From Treponema sp. (GTDB taxonomy: Bacteria; Spirochaetota; Spirochaetia; Treponematales; Treponemataceae), in assembly GCA_024691105.1 (NCBI GenBank), contig JAILNY010000085.1, positions 1-45,038 of the forward strand: a DNA stretch of 45,038 bases, in the 5' to 3' direction. The translations under genes and the position numbers were made by a program. A model generated the notes under the pieces. It worked only from the letters and a program-made list of their open reading frames with translations, did no database searches and was not told the origin of the DNA. Within the stretch, counting starts at the first letter, position 1, and each line of letters begins with the position of its first letter. Below, piece by piece: positions 15,870-24,686 of this stretch.

Positions 15870-17532
15870 ATTTAAAGTAATTCTTCTGATATTCAGCAAG
15901 CTCTTTTCCATGTTCCATCGCAGCATCATCAGGAAGCCACTTATATTTTTTTCTGAGCTCGTCTAAAGTTTTTCTTGTATCTTGAGTCTTAAGATATTGT
16001 TCATTATATTCTTTTAAAATCGGCTGCAGTTCAAACTGTTCATCTGACTGTTCAAGCTTGATGTCTGTTAAATACCACTGATCCTTTTTATAAGTGCAGG
16101 TTAATTCTCCTGTGTAGTGAATTACTGTAAGCGGTGTTTCTAGACCAGAAGATGAAAGCTGATAGAAAGAAATTTTATGATTTTCTGTTTCGCCATCATT
16201 AAATTTTTTAAGCTGGTTCATCTTTTTAAGATAATCAGTATCTTTTTTTTGCTGTGGTTCAAAAAAATAATTTTCACTTTTGTCGTCAATTTTAAAATCT
16301 GTAATTCCAAAAATCCAGTATTCCATCAACTCTGGACGAGTAAAATATAATTCTGGAGTAATTGTTGCATATTTTCCGGCATAAGCCTGACGGGTAGTGC
16401 TTGTAACATAAATATTACTTATCATATCACAGACACCATTTACGTTGCGTCCCTTTGCTACAAGGCGCATAAGAGATGCATCAAGCTTATGGTAGCCTGA
16501 GTAAAAGGTTTGAATTGCTTCTATACTTGAAAGATTTTTTGCAGAAGGTTTTTCAAGATTTTCAAGATAAGATTTATAAGAAAGATTTGAAACTAAAGCA
16601 AGAGCTGCACAGGCTGCAAGTAAAGCTGCCCAATATCGCTTAAAAAATCTTTTTCTTGCCGTTTTACGTTCATTTGTTTTTTTCTGCTGCTGAATTTTTT
16701 CGGTGAATTTTTCCTGTGAAATTTTATCTGGACGCTGCTTTGGACTTACTGTTCCATCAGGATTAAGGCCAAGCTCTTTTTGTAAAATATCAAGAGGAAT
16801 TAATGCCTTGTCCCGCTGATACTGATTGTCAATTCTAAAGCCCATGTTGATGTCAGAAGCAAGGCTTTCGTTTATTCCGTTTACGACATTCTGAATTTCT
16901 ATAAAATTTGAATCGATGATATCTTCCTGTCGTTCCTGGGTTGAAGTTTTCATGAACGGAAAAATCTCTGAAAGAGAGTAATAGGCTGTAACGCTCTGGG
17001 TAAAGATCAACGCATTTTTATCGGTGAGGGCTTTGTTCTGCCAGAATCCCTGAAGGTTTGAGTAAGTTTTTTCGTCCTGGTTAAGCGATGCAAGTTCAAA
17101 AAGATTTTCCGGTAAAAAAAGAAATTCAACAAAAATATTTTCTGATTTCTTTTTAGAAAAAGTTTCTTTATATAAAATTCCGCCTAAGCCGACTTTTGAA
17201 ATTGAATGATTTGTCTGGATTGCTTTTGAAAGCAATTTAATAAGCGCATACACAAATCGAGTTGCTTTTTCTTTGTCTTTGCCATTTATAAGTTCAAGAC
17301 CGGTTTTACCGCCAAAGCCTTTGCCTTCAAAGCAGACATGTGAGGTATTTTGATCAACGCAGGTGCCGTCAAAGTTCCAGTCAGAAAAATTAAAATCATT
17401 ATTAAAAAGATTAAAAGAAACGTGATTGCCTTTTTCGGTAAAGTTAAGGCCATTTACGGTTCTTGAAAATGCAGTTTCGTTAAGAAATGTATCAAGGGTT
17501 GTCACCTTGTTATTAGAAAAAACAATGCTCAT
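15868..17532 (-). CDS. Unknown protein with one central membrane segment
   Basis: I do not recognise this 554-residue protein. The N-terminal 280 residues are soluble and strand-rich, followed by a basic stretch (KKTNERKTARKRFFKRY), one membrane helix (about 298-318, WAALLAACAALALVSNLSY) and a C-terminal domain of about 230 residues. That domain begins SIEAIQTFYSGYHKLDASLM and ends in alpha/beta sequence like NTF2-type small domains. The N-terminus is probably cytoplasmic by the positive-inside rule. ATG 17532 is chosen because longer frames run into the tRNA promoter and because TTGCCA-N17-TATTTT predicts transcription starting exactly at this A. Confidence 0.65.
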   Translation of the reverse strand: MSIVFSNNKVTTLDTFLNETAFSRTVNGLNFTEKGNHVSFNLFNNDFNFSDWNFDGTCVDQNTSHVCFEGKGFGGKTGLELINGKDKEKATRFVYALIKLLSKAIQTNHSISKVGLGGILYKETFSKKKSENIFVEFLFLPENLFELASLNQDEKTYSNLQGFWQNKALTDKNALIFTQSVTAYYSLSEIFPFMKTSTQERQEDIIDSNFIEIQNVVNGINESLASDINMGFRIDNQYQRDKALIPLDILQKELGLNPDGTVSPKQRPDKISQEKFTEKIQQQKKTNERKTARKRFFKRYWAALLAACAALALVSNLSYKSYLENLEKPSAKNLSSIEAIQTFYSGYHKLDASLMRLVAKGRNVNGVCDMISNIYVTSTTRQAYAGKYATITPELYFTRPELMEYWIFGITDFKIDDKSENYFFEPQQKKDTDYLKKMNQLKKFNDGETENHKISFYQLSSSGLETPLTVIHYTGELTCTYKKDQWYLTDIKLEQSDEQFELQPILKEYNEQYLKTQDTRKTLDELRKKYKWLPDDAAMEHGKELAEYQKNYFK

Positions 17533-17538
17533 ATAATA

Positions 17539-17567
17539 AAAATAATAAATCGCGCATAATATGGCAA
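17539..17567 (-). promoter_or_regulatory. Leaderless promoter of the unknown membrane protein gene
   Basis: On the minus strand TTGCCA (17562-17567) and TATTTT (17539-17544) are 17 nt apart; the expected +1 is 17532, the first base of the ATG. Confidence 0.45.
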
Positions 17568-17602
17568 GTAGTATTTTTTTTGATTTTTCTGCATATAAGA
17601 TA

Positions 17603-17631
17603 TTGACACAAATTAAGTTTTTGGATAATAT
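17603..17631 (+). promoter_or_regulatory. tRNA-Leu promoter
   Basis: Consensus TTGACA (17603-17608) and TAATAT (17626-17631) with a 17-nt spacer, 13 nt before the tRNA. Confidence 0.8.
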
Positions 17632-17644
17632 ATTCACATATCAA

Positions 17645-17726
17645 GCGGGGATGGTGGAATTGGTAGACACGCTAGCTTGAGGTGCTAGTGGCGAGAGCTG
17701 TGCCTGTTCAAGTCAGGTTCTCCGCA
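17645..17726 (+). tRNA. tRNA-Leu (anticodon GAG)
   Basis: The acceptor stem GCGGGGA pairs with TCTCCGC (one G-T). The anticodon stem CTAGC/GCTAG encloses TTGAGGT, giving anticodon GAG. A long variable arm (type II) and the T-loop GTTCAAGTC are present. The CCA end is not encoded. Confidence 0.95.
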
Positions 17727-17729
17727 AAA

Positions 17730-17761
17730 AGGGTTGACTAAACAGTCAATCCTTTTTTTTT
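17730..17761 (+). terminator. Terminator of tRNA-Leu
   Basis: AGGGTTGACT (17730-17739) pairs with AGTCAATCCT (17744-17753), one wobble, loop AAAC, then nine T. Confidence 0.85.
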
Positions 17762-17795
17762 GCCCTTACAAGAGGGGCTAAAAAAGGTAAAAAAT

Positions 17796-18554
17796 ATGAT
17801 TGCTGTCTTTGTAAATTGTATTGCTGTAATTTTTGGTTCTTTAATCGGAATTCTGTTTTCAAAAAAAATCTCTGGAAAAATGACTAATGTCATTCAGGAT
17901 GCGGCTGGAATTATTACTGTAATTCTCGGGCTCCAGATGGCGTTTCAGTTTAAGAATGTAATTTATCTTTCTCTTTCCCTTTTAATCGGTGGAATTTTAG
18001 GAAGCGCCTTAGACATTGATGGAAAGATTTTAGGAATTGGAAATTCTTTTGAAAAACTCCTTGATAGATTTTCTAAAAAAAATCGCGGAGCTGCTACAAC
18101 TAACTGCGCCGCCGCAAATCCGGGTGACCGCGATTTTGGACACGCCTTTTTAAATGCATCCTGTCTTTTTTGCGTAGGAGCCATGGCAATCTTAGGTTCC
18201 TTTGACGCCGGAATCCGCGGAGACTATACCGTAATTATTACAAAGTCAATTCTTGACGGTTTTATGGCAATTACCTTTGCCGCCTCTATGGGAATTGGAA
18301 CGCTTTTTTCTTTTGTTGCAATTTTAATCTATCAGGGTGCTTTGACGCTTCTTTCTGGACTTTTGCAGCCGTTTGCAACAGAGCAGATGCTTGCAGAAAT
18401 TACAGGTTGCGGCGGCGCAATGATTATAATGATTGGAATAAATCTTTTGGGCTTAAAAAAGATTAAGACTGCAAATTATCTTCCTTCTTTACTTTTTGTA
18501 ATTGCCTTTGTTTTGTGTGATCCGTATTTTAATCAGCTGTTTAACTTTAAATAA
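17796..18554 (+). CDS. DUF554 (YqgA-like) integral membrane protein
   Basis: The 252-residue product starts MIAVFVNCIAVIFGSLIGILFSKK and contains about seven hydrophobic segments, with the conserved QDAAGIITVILGLQMAF and LFCVGAMAILGSFDAGIRGDY blocks of DUF554. Family members are predicted inner-membrane transporters of unknown substrate. ATG 17796 follows AAAAAGG by 8 nt; a longer in-frame TTG at 17760 lies inside the tRNA terminator and is unlikely. It is followed at 15 nt by the sugar kinase gene, suggesting cotranscription. Confidence 0.85.
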   Translation: MIAVFVNCIAVIFGSLIGILFSKKISGKMTNVIQDAAGIITVILGLQMAFQFKNVIYLSLSLLIGGILGSALDIDGKILGIGNSFEKLLDRFSKKNRGAATTNCAAANPGDRDFGHAFLNASCLFCVGAMAILGSFDAGIRGDYTVIITKSILDGFMAITFAASMGIGTLFSFVAILIYQGALTLLSGLLQPFATEQMLAEITGCGGAMIIMIGINLLGLKKIKTANYLPSLLFVIAFVLCDPYFNQLFNFK

Positions 18555-18569
18555 TTTATAGGGAATTTT

Positions 18570-19475
18570 ATGAATAAATTTTTATGCGTTTGTTTAAGTT
18601 CAACAATTCAGCGTACCGTTCACTTTGAAAATCTTACACTTACAAAAGTCAATCGATCTCAAAAATATCGGATGGATGCATCCGGCAAAGCTGTAAACTC
18701 TGCACGCGTTTTAAATCAACTTGAAGAAGGCTGCGTAAAAGCAATTTGTCCGCTTGGACAGAACAATAAAGATCTTTTTCTTGATTTAGCAAAAAAAGAT
18801 AATCTTAAAATTGAATGGATTGAAATCCCGGGCTTTACACGTGAGTGCTGGACACTCCTTGATACAAAAAATGAAACAACGACAGAACTTGTAGTAGGTG
18901 AGCCTGCTGTTGAATTTGATGTTGAAAAAAAAGAAGATGAACTTTGCCTTCTTATTGAGCACTCGTTAAATGAAGTTGATGGCGTTTTGCTTGCCGGAAG
19001 TCGTCCTGTTTACTGGTCAGAAGGACTTGTCAAAAAAATTGCTCATATGTGCGTTGAGAATAATAAATTTTTCATTGCTGATTATCACGGAAAAGATTTA
19101 TTAAATACACTTTCTGTCTGTACGCCTTCTGCAATCAAGATTAATGACGATGAATTTATTTCGACTTTTGGATATGATTCAGCTTTGTCCGATGAACAGT
19201 TTAAGAATGAGGTTGCTAAAAAAAGTTTGGAACTTTCAACGATTGTAATTGTTACGCGCGGCACAAAAACAACCCTCGCCGCCGCAGCAGGTCAGGTAAA
19301 AGAATACCCGGTTGAAAAGGTTGTCCCTCTTAATACAACGGCGTGCGGCGACTCTTTTTCTGCAGGTTTTTTGTATGAGTACGTTAAGACACAAGACCTT
19401 GATGCAGCAATAAACAGGGGAACGTGGTGTGCGTCGCGCAACGCCGAACGTGATGCGCCCGGCACGATTGTTTAA
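18570..19475 (+). CDS. PfkB-family sugar kinase (1-phosphofructokinase-like)
   Basis: The 301-residue protein begins LCVCLSSTIQRTVHFENL and has the PfkB layout: DASGKAVNSARVLNQL early (substrate side) and NTTACGDSFSAGFLYEY (nucleotide site with catalytic Asp) near the C-terminus. Such kinases phosphorylate fructose-1-phosphate or tagatose-6-phosphate; the exact substrate cannot be told. The early block reads DASGKAVNSAR where FruK enzymes have GGKGxNVAR, so specificity may differ. No PTS or fru genes are nearby. GGGA lies before the ATG; it is probably cotranscribed with the DUF554 gene. Confidence 0.8.
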   Translation: MNKFLCVCLSSTIQRTVHFENLTLTKVNRSQKYRMDASGKAVNSARVLNQLEEGCVKAICPLGQNNKDLFLDLAKKDNLKIEWIEIPGFTRECWTLLDTKNETTTELVVGEPAVEFDVEKKEDELCLLIEHSLNEVDGVLLAGSRPVYWSEGLVKKIAHMCVENNKFFIADYHGKDLLNTLSVCTPSAIKINDDEFISTFGYDSALSDEQFKNEVAKKSLELSTIVIVTRGTKTTLAAAAGQVKEYPVEKVVPLNTTACGDSFSAGFLYEYVKTQDLDAAINRGTWCASRNAERDAPGTIV

Positions 19476-19557
19476 GGACACACCAGTTATCGCGTTACTA
19501 ATCGCGCTACTTTTGTCCCTATGATAGCGCCGACGGTCGCATCACCAAATGCGCTTC

Positions 19558-20313
19558 TTAGATATCAAAGAGCTTTTTAGTATAAGGATGCGACGGCGAT
19601 GACAGAAGTTTTTGTGCCGCGCCTTCTTCGACAATCTTTCCGTCTTTCATAACCCCGATTATATCAGACATGTAAGAAATTACATTCAGATTATGCGAGA
19701 TAAATAGATACGTCGTACCAAAGGACTTTTGCATTAACTTTAATAGATTTAATATCTGCGCTTGAATCAAAACATCAAGGCTTGAGACCGCTTCATCCAG
19801 AATTAAAAACTCTGGCTTAATAATCATACTTGAAGCAATACTTACTCTCTGTCTTTGTCCGCCGGAAAGCTCAGAAGGATATCTGTCCATTACAGAATTT
19901 TCAAGACCACACAGCGTTCTTATTTCATTTACAAGATATTTTCTTTCTGCCTTTGTCGCAGCATTTTTGTGAATTATAAGCGGCTCTTCAATGATTTTTT
20001 TTACTGTCATTTTTGGATTTAATGAATCTGATGAATTTTGAAAAACAATCTGAACTTTTTTTCTAAAATCCTTTTCTTCCTGTTTTGTAAAATTATTTAT
20101 GTCCTTTCCATTTAATAAAATTTTACCTGAGTCAGATTTTAAAAGCTTTGCGATCATCATTCCAAGAGTCGATTTTCCGGAGCCTGACTCGCCGACAAGT
20201 CCATACGTTTTTCCTTGAGGGATTTTTATAGAAACATTATCAACGGCTTTTAAAAGTTCATTTTGAGGACGCTTATAGATTTTACAAAGATTTTCAGTTT
20301 CTATTAAATTCAT
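19558..20313 (-). CDS. oppF: Peptide ABC transporter ATPase, OppF/DppF type
   Basis: The 251-residue ATPase has Walker A GLVGESGSGKST, signature LSGGQRQRVSIA and Walker B FLILDEAVSSLD. It is short, lacking the C-terminal extension common in OppF. ATG 20313 overlaps the stop of the preceding gene as ATGA, with AAGGAA 8 nt upstream. It is the last gene of the transporter operon and energises peptide import together with OppD. Ligand specificity is not readable. Confidence 0.9.
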   Translation of the reverse strand: MNLIETENLCKIYKRPQNELLKAVDNVSIKIPQGKTYGLVGESGSGKSTLGMMIAKLLKSDSGKILLNGKDINNFTKQEEKDFRKKVQIVFQNSSDSLNPKMTVKKIIEEPLIIHKNAATKAERKYLVNEIRTLCGLENSVMDRYPSELSGGQRQRVSIASSMIIKPEFLILDEAVSSLDVLIQAQILNLLKLMQKSFGTTYLFISHNLNVISYMSDIIGVMKDGKIVEEGAAQKLLSSPSHPYTKKLFDI

Positions 20314-21329
20314 TTTAAGCATTCCTTATAATAAGAACATCGGACAAGATGGCCGTTATCGCCTTGAGTAATTTCTTTTAGCATAGGAATCGATTTTGTG
20401 CATCGCTCCGAAATATTTTTTTCTTTTCTAAAATCACAGCGGTCATAAAAACGGCAGTTCAGATTTTTACGCTCTTCAAGAGATGGAACAGTTCCTGTAA
20501 TAACCGGAAGCTTTTTGTCTTTATTATGCAAATCAGGAATTGCCTGAACCAAGGCCTTGGTGTACGGATGGGAAGGAGAGGTCATTATCGTTTTTGTATC
20601 TCCCGATTCTATAATCTGCCCTGCGTACATTACATACATTCTGTTACAGACATCAGAGACAATATTAAGGTCATGAGTAATCAATAAAATTGAAATCTCA
20701 AGTTTCTTATTCAGGTCAAATAAAATTGAAAGTATCTGCTTTTGAATTGTTGCATCAAGTGCAGTTGTCGGTTCATCTGCAATTAAAAGCTTTGGTTCAT
20801 TTATCAGTGCAATAGCGATTAAAATACGTTGCAGCATTCCCCCTGAAAGCTCTGAAGGATAGCATTTTAATATTGAGTCGGGCTCAGAAAAATTCATTAA
20901 CTTTAAAAGTGATATCGCCTTTGTTTTTGCAGTTATTTTATCTGTTCCGTGTACGGTTGCAGCTTCTAAAATCTGACTTTCAATTTTTTTTAGCGGATTA
21001 AGAGATGTCATAGGATCTTGAAAAATAATAGAAATATCTTTTCCAAGAATTTTAGAAAATTGTTTTTTTGACAGCTTTTGAATTTCCTGACCATCAAAAA
21101 TAATTTTTCCGCTTTTTATAAAGGCATTTTCTGGAAGAAGATTTATTATGCTTTTTGCTGTTATTGTTTTTCCGCAGCCTGATTCTCCGACTAGTGCAAC
21201 AAATTCTCCGGAAGAAACAGAAAGATTAATATCTTCGACCGCATCAAGAATTTGCGTTTTAAAAAGACTTTTGTTTTTAAAAGAGACCGAAAGATTTTCT
21301 GTTTTTAGTACCATAGTATTTTGTTGCAT
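20310..21329 (-). CDS. oppD: Peptide ABC transporter ATPase, OppD/DppD type
   Basis: The 339-residue ATPase has Walker A ALVGESGCGKTI, signature LSGGMLQRI and Walker B LLIADEPTTALD. Its C-terminal extension has the Cys-containing RxLNCRFYDRCDFR-type region typical of OppD (possible Fe-S cluster site). The start overlaps the OppC stop as TAATG. It pairs with OppF to drive the OppB/OppC channel. Confidence 0.92.
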   Translation of the reverse strand: MQQNTMVLKTENLSVSFKNKSLFKTQILDAVEDINLSVSSGEFVALVGESGCGKTITAKSIINLLPENAFIKSGKIIFDGQEIQKLSKKQFSKILGKDISIIFQDPMTSLNPLKKIESQILEAATVHGTDKITAKTKAISLLKLMNFSEPDSILKCYPSELSGGMLQRILIAIALINEPKLLIADEPTTALDATIQKQILSILFDLNKKLEISILLITHDLNIVSDVCNRMYVMYAGQIIESGDTKTIMTSPSHPYTKALVQAIPDLHNKDKKLPVITGTVPSLEERKNLNCRFYDRCDFRKEKNISERCTKSIPMLKEITQGDNGHLVRCSYYKECLK

Positions 21330-22138
21330 TACTTATTCCTGTTTACAGAAGTTATTCCGTCTCCAATGAGATTCATAGATAATACAAGTAAAATTAAAAT
21401 TACAGCAGGAATTATTACGTTTGACGGCTGCTGTATAATAAAACGCTGGCCTTCGCTTAACATTCTTCCAAAGCTTGGAAGTGGCGGCTGAACTCCAAGC
21501 CCAAGATAGCTTAAGCCAGATTCACTTAAAATGCAAAGAGCAAAATTGAGCGCCATTGTTACAATAAGCTCCGGGATAATGTTTGGAAGAATGTGAATAA
21601 AAATAATTCTTAAGTTTCCTGCTCCCTTTGCTTTTGCACTTAATACAAAAAGTGAATTTTTATATTTTAAAAATCCGCTTCTGCTTATTCGTATAAAGCG
21701 TGGAATTCCCATAAGGCTTAAAGCGAGTATTGTAACTCCTATACTGTTCCCAAAAACAGCGATAAGCATTAATGCAATTAAGATTCCAGGAAAAGCCATC
21801 TGAGTGTCTGTAAGCTTTGTTATGATGCTGTCTGTTATGCCTTCAAAATATCCTGCGGCAGCCCCAAGAACAGTTCCTGCAACTGCGCCAGGAATTACTG
21901 CGCACAAACTTATAAAAAGCGATATTTTAAGACCTTTAATTATTCTTGCAAAAATATCTCGTCCTAAATAATCTGTTCCAAAAATATGTTCTTTTGAAAA
22001 ACCTTCAAGCTTGTGTGCTGTATCAACTGCATCATAAGCATAGCGAATAAAAATCTGACCAGAAATTAAAAAAACAAGAATGAGAGAAAATAAAATAATT
22101 CCAGCGCAAAAGGTTTTATCAGAAAAATATTTTTTCAT
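21329..22138 (-). CDS. oppC: Peptide ABC transporter permease, OppC type
   Basis: The 269-residue protein has an N-terminal membrane segment, then HIFGTDYLGRDIFARIIKG, the conserved OppC entry motif, and the EAA-type coupling loop LSAKAKGAGNLRIIFIHILPN. About six membrane helices. The start overlaps the OppB stop by 4 nt (ATGA). Confidence 0.92.
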   Translation of the reverse strand: MKKYFSDKTFCAGIILFSLILVFLISGQIFIRYAYDAVDTAHKLEGFSKEHIFGTDYLGRDIFARIIKGLKISLFISLCAVIPGAVAGTVLGAAAGYFEGITDSIITKLTDTQMAFPGILIALMLIAVFGNSIGVTILALSLMGIPRFIRISRSGFLKYKNSLFVLSAKAKGAGNLRIIFIHILPNIIPELIVTMALNFALCILSESGLSYLGLGVQPPLPSFGRMLSEGQRFIIQQPSNVIIPAVILILLVLSMNLIGDGITSVNRNK

Positions 22139-23133
22139 TTTGAAAATCCTTCTTTAAAAACCGCTTTAAGTTTGGGTTTCTTAAAATTCCACGTACGCTG
22201 TCTTATTTTTGGATCTACAATTCCATACAGTATATCAGCTGCAAAGTTACAGGTAATTGTAATAGTTGCAAGATACATAACAAGTCCCTGAATCAGAGGA
22301 AAGTCTCTTGCAGAAATTGCAGTCATAATAAGCTTTCCTATTCCCGGTATTGAAAAAACGTTTTCAATAATTATGCTTCCTCCAAGAATCTCTGTAATAA
22401 TCATCGCAGATATTGTTATGACCGGGATTACTGCATTTATAAATATATGATGAATGTTTACGTAACTTTCTGAAAGTCCTTTGCTTAAAGCGGCGTAGAC
22501 ATAGTTTTTATTTTTCTGCTGTAAAAACGAAGTTTTTAAATATCGGGCTAGAATTGCGCTTGAGCCAAGTGCGAGTGATAGCGAAGGTAAAAATATTGTG
22601 CGCATGCATTCAAAGGGATTTTCGTTCCATTCGACAAAGCCCATTGAAGGAAAGAGCGAAAACTTAACTGTAAAGATGAGAATTAAAATTAATGCCGTGC
22701 AATAAGAAGGAATAGAAATCCAAAGCTGGTCAAACAACTCCACAGTTTTTTTGATAATTTTTTTTCTGCTTGTTGCAAAAAAGATTCCAAGCGGAAATCC
22801 AATCAATGCTGTAAAAAAAATCGTAAAAAGGGCAAGCGTTAGAGTAGTACCTGCAGAATCTTTTATAAGAGTGTTTACGCTCTGGTTAAATCTGTAAGAT
22901 TTTCCAAAGTCACCTTTTACCGCATCAGAAAGCCAGACAAAATATCTTTTATAAAGCGGCTTATCAAGATTAAATTCTTTTTGCGCCTGTTCAATTAAAA
23001 CTTCGTCTGCGTCTGGTCCGTAAATTATTAACGCTGGATTCCCCGGAATAACATTAAAGGCAATAAAAGTCACAAGCGAAACTAAAATCAGCGTTATGAG
23101 AAAATCGAAAATTTTTTTTATAAAGAAATTCAA
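22135..23133 (-). CDS. oppB: Peptide ABC transporter permease, OppB type
   Basis: The 332-residue permease has an N-terminal helix followed by the family motif FNVIPGNPA, and the coupling loop YVYAALSKGLSESYVNIHHIFINAVIPV. About six membrane helices. It starts at TTG (23133), with AAGGAA about 9 nt upstream and no better start. It lies 25 nt after the binding-protein gene. Confidence 0.9.
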   Translation of the reverse strand: MNFFIKKIFDFLITLILVSLVTFIAFNVIPGNPALIIYGPDADEVLIEQAQKEFNLDKPLYKRYFVWLSDAVKGDFGKSYRFNQSVNTLIKDSAGTTLTLALFTIFFTALIGFPLGIFFATSRKKIIKKTVELFDQLWISIPSYCTALILILIFTVKFSLFPSMGFVEWNENPFECMRTIFLPSLSLALGSSAILARYLKTSFLQQKNKNYVYAALSKGLSESYVNIHHIFINAVIPVITISAMIITEILGGSIIIENVFSIPGIGKLIMTAISARDFPLIQGLVMYLATITITCNFAADILYGIVDPKIRQRTWNFKKPKLKAVFKEGFSK

Positions 23134-23158
23134 TTTAAAAATTCCTTATAAATAAAAA

Positions 23159-24667
23159 TTAGTTTGAATAATAAAGCTTTGAAAAATCATAGAACGATAC
23201 CGGGTAATATGTAAAACCACGGAGATTATGTTTTTTAAGCACTGTATTATTCGGATCAGAAATAAATACGCACGGACATTCTTCTGCAAGAATCTGCTGA
23301 CAGTCTTTGTAAAGCTTGATTCGCTTTGATTCGTTCAGTTCTGTTAAGGCGGCATTCAGCTTCTGGTCATATTCTGAATTGTTAAAGCCGACAAAGTTTC
23401 GTTTGTACGAAGAAGAGTAGCGCTTTAAAATATCATTTGGTTCAAGCTTTCCGCCAAAGGCGATAACGGTTGCTTCAAAGTCCTTGTTTGTATAGACGTC
23501 ATTCAACCAGGTGCCCCATTCAATGCCTTCGATTTCGGCTTTTATTCCAATCTCGGCAAGTTGCTTTGCAATTATCTGTGCAGTATCAACGTGAACTGTA
23601 TAGTTTGAAGGAACTTTAATTTTTAGATTAAAGCCTTTTTCATAACCAGCTTCTCTTAAAAGCTCTTTTGCTTTTTTTATATCGTACGGATTAAGACCTG
23701 TAAGTTTTTCGTTATAAAAAACTCTTAATACCGGTGAAAAATTTGAATATAATTCTGTTCCGGCGCCATCAAGAGCACCTTCGATAATTTCGTGTTTATT
23801 GACTGCAAGTGTAATTGCTTTTCGTACCTTTGGATTGTTGAACGGTTCAATTGCATTGTTCATTGCAAAAATCTGAACCATGTTCTGCGGATAAGAAATA
23901 TATTCAAAATCGCCTTCGAGAGCCTTTGCATTTTTTGCACTGATTAACTGAATCATATCAAGCTGGTCTGAACGCAATGCAGAAATAAGAGCTGCTTCGT
24001 CAGACATTATATAAAGTTCAATGCGATTTATTGTCGGCTCAGAAGTCTTGTTCCAGTAGTTTTCGTTTTTTTCAAGAATAACCTTTTGATGAATTACATA
24101 TTTTGAAAATTTATATGGACCTGTTCCATTTGGCTGTGATTCGTTATCCTGGTAGCCTTCCTGTAAAATCGGCTGAATCGCAAACGAAAGAAACGATGCC
24201 GTAGACTGCTTTAATTCAACAACAAAAGTACTTTCATCTTTGAGATAAGCATTTTTAATAATCTTCATCTCGTCGCTTGTTGCAGTAAGCCCGTCAAGGC
24301 CTGCGAGATTTTTGTATGTGTACAAAACATCGCTGCCGGTAAGCTTTTTGCCGTTATGAAAATACACATCGTCGCGCAGCTTGAATGTATATGTAAGACC
24401 ATCGCTGCTTGAAGAATAGCTTTTTGCAAGACAAGGTTTTATTGCACCGGTTTTATCAAAGGTCGTAAGACCTTCGTAGATATTATAAAGAATTGCCTTT
24501 GTGTCAGCCGCAGAACTCTTCCATGGAAAAAAGCTGTCCGGTTCAGAACTTAAATTCATTCTAAAAACATTTGTGTCTGCCTTTTTTTGTCCGCACGAAA
24601 AAAGGGCCGCACTTAATAAAAAGATTGCAGAGCAGGTTACGATATTTTTTAATGTAAGCTTTTTCAT
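23159..24667 (-). CDS. oppA: Peptide-binding lipoprotein of the ABC transporter (SBP family 5)
   Basis: The 502-residue protein has a lipoprotein signal with lipobox LFSC (Cys about residue 25). SBP_bac_5 hallmarks follow: LAKSYSSSSDGLTYTFKLRDDVYFHNGKKLTGSDVLYT and later NPKVRKAITLAVNKHEI. It should capture oligopeptides or related ligands outside the inner membrane and feed OppBC. AAGGAA precedes the ATG. It lies only 19 nt after the HD-GYP gene, in the same orientation. Confidence 0.9.
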   Translation of the reverse strand: MKKLTLKNIVTCSAIFLLSAALFSCGQKKADTNVFRMNLSSEPDSFFPWKSSAADTKAILYNIYEGLTTFDKTGAIKPCLAKSYSSSSDGLTYTFKLRDDVYFHNGKKLTGSDVLYTYKNLAGLDGLTATSDEMKIIKNAYLKDESTFVVELKQSTASFLSFAIQPILQEGYQDNESQPNGTGPYKFSKYVIHQKVILEKNENYWNKTSEPTINRIELYIMSDEAALISALRSDQLDMIQLISAKNAKALEGDFEYISYPQNMVQIFAMNNAIEPFNNPKVRKAITLAVNKHEIIEGALDGAGTELYSNFSPVLRVFYNEKLTGLNPYDIKKAKELLREAGYEKGFNLKIKVPSNYTVHVDTAQIIAKQLAEIGIKAEIEGIEWGTWLNDVYTNKDFEATVIAFGGKLEPNDILKRYSSSYKRNFVGFNNSEYDQKLNAALTELNESKRIKLYKDCQQILAEECPCVFISDPNNTVLKKHNLRGFTYYPVSFYDFSKLYYSN

Positions 24668-24686
24668 TTAATTATTCCTTAAAATT

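Noticed and set aside
17533..17637. Longer N-terminus for the unknown membrane protein
   Set aside because: The extension crosses the tRNA-Leu promoter on the other strand and has no ribosome binding site; ATG 17532 matches a predicted leaderless start.
19476..19557. Regulatory or mobile element between the sugar kinase and oppF
   Set aside because: Only weak GGACA/TGTCC complementarity is present in this 82-nt convergent gap; nothing supports a feature.
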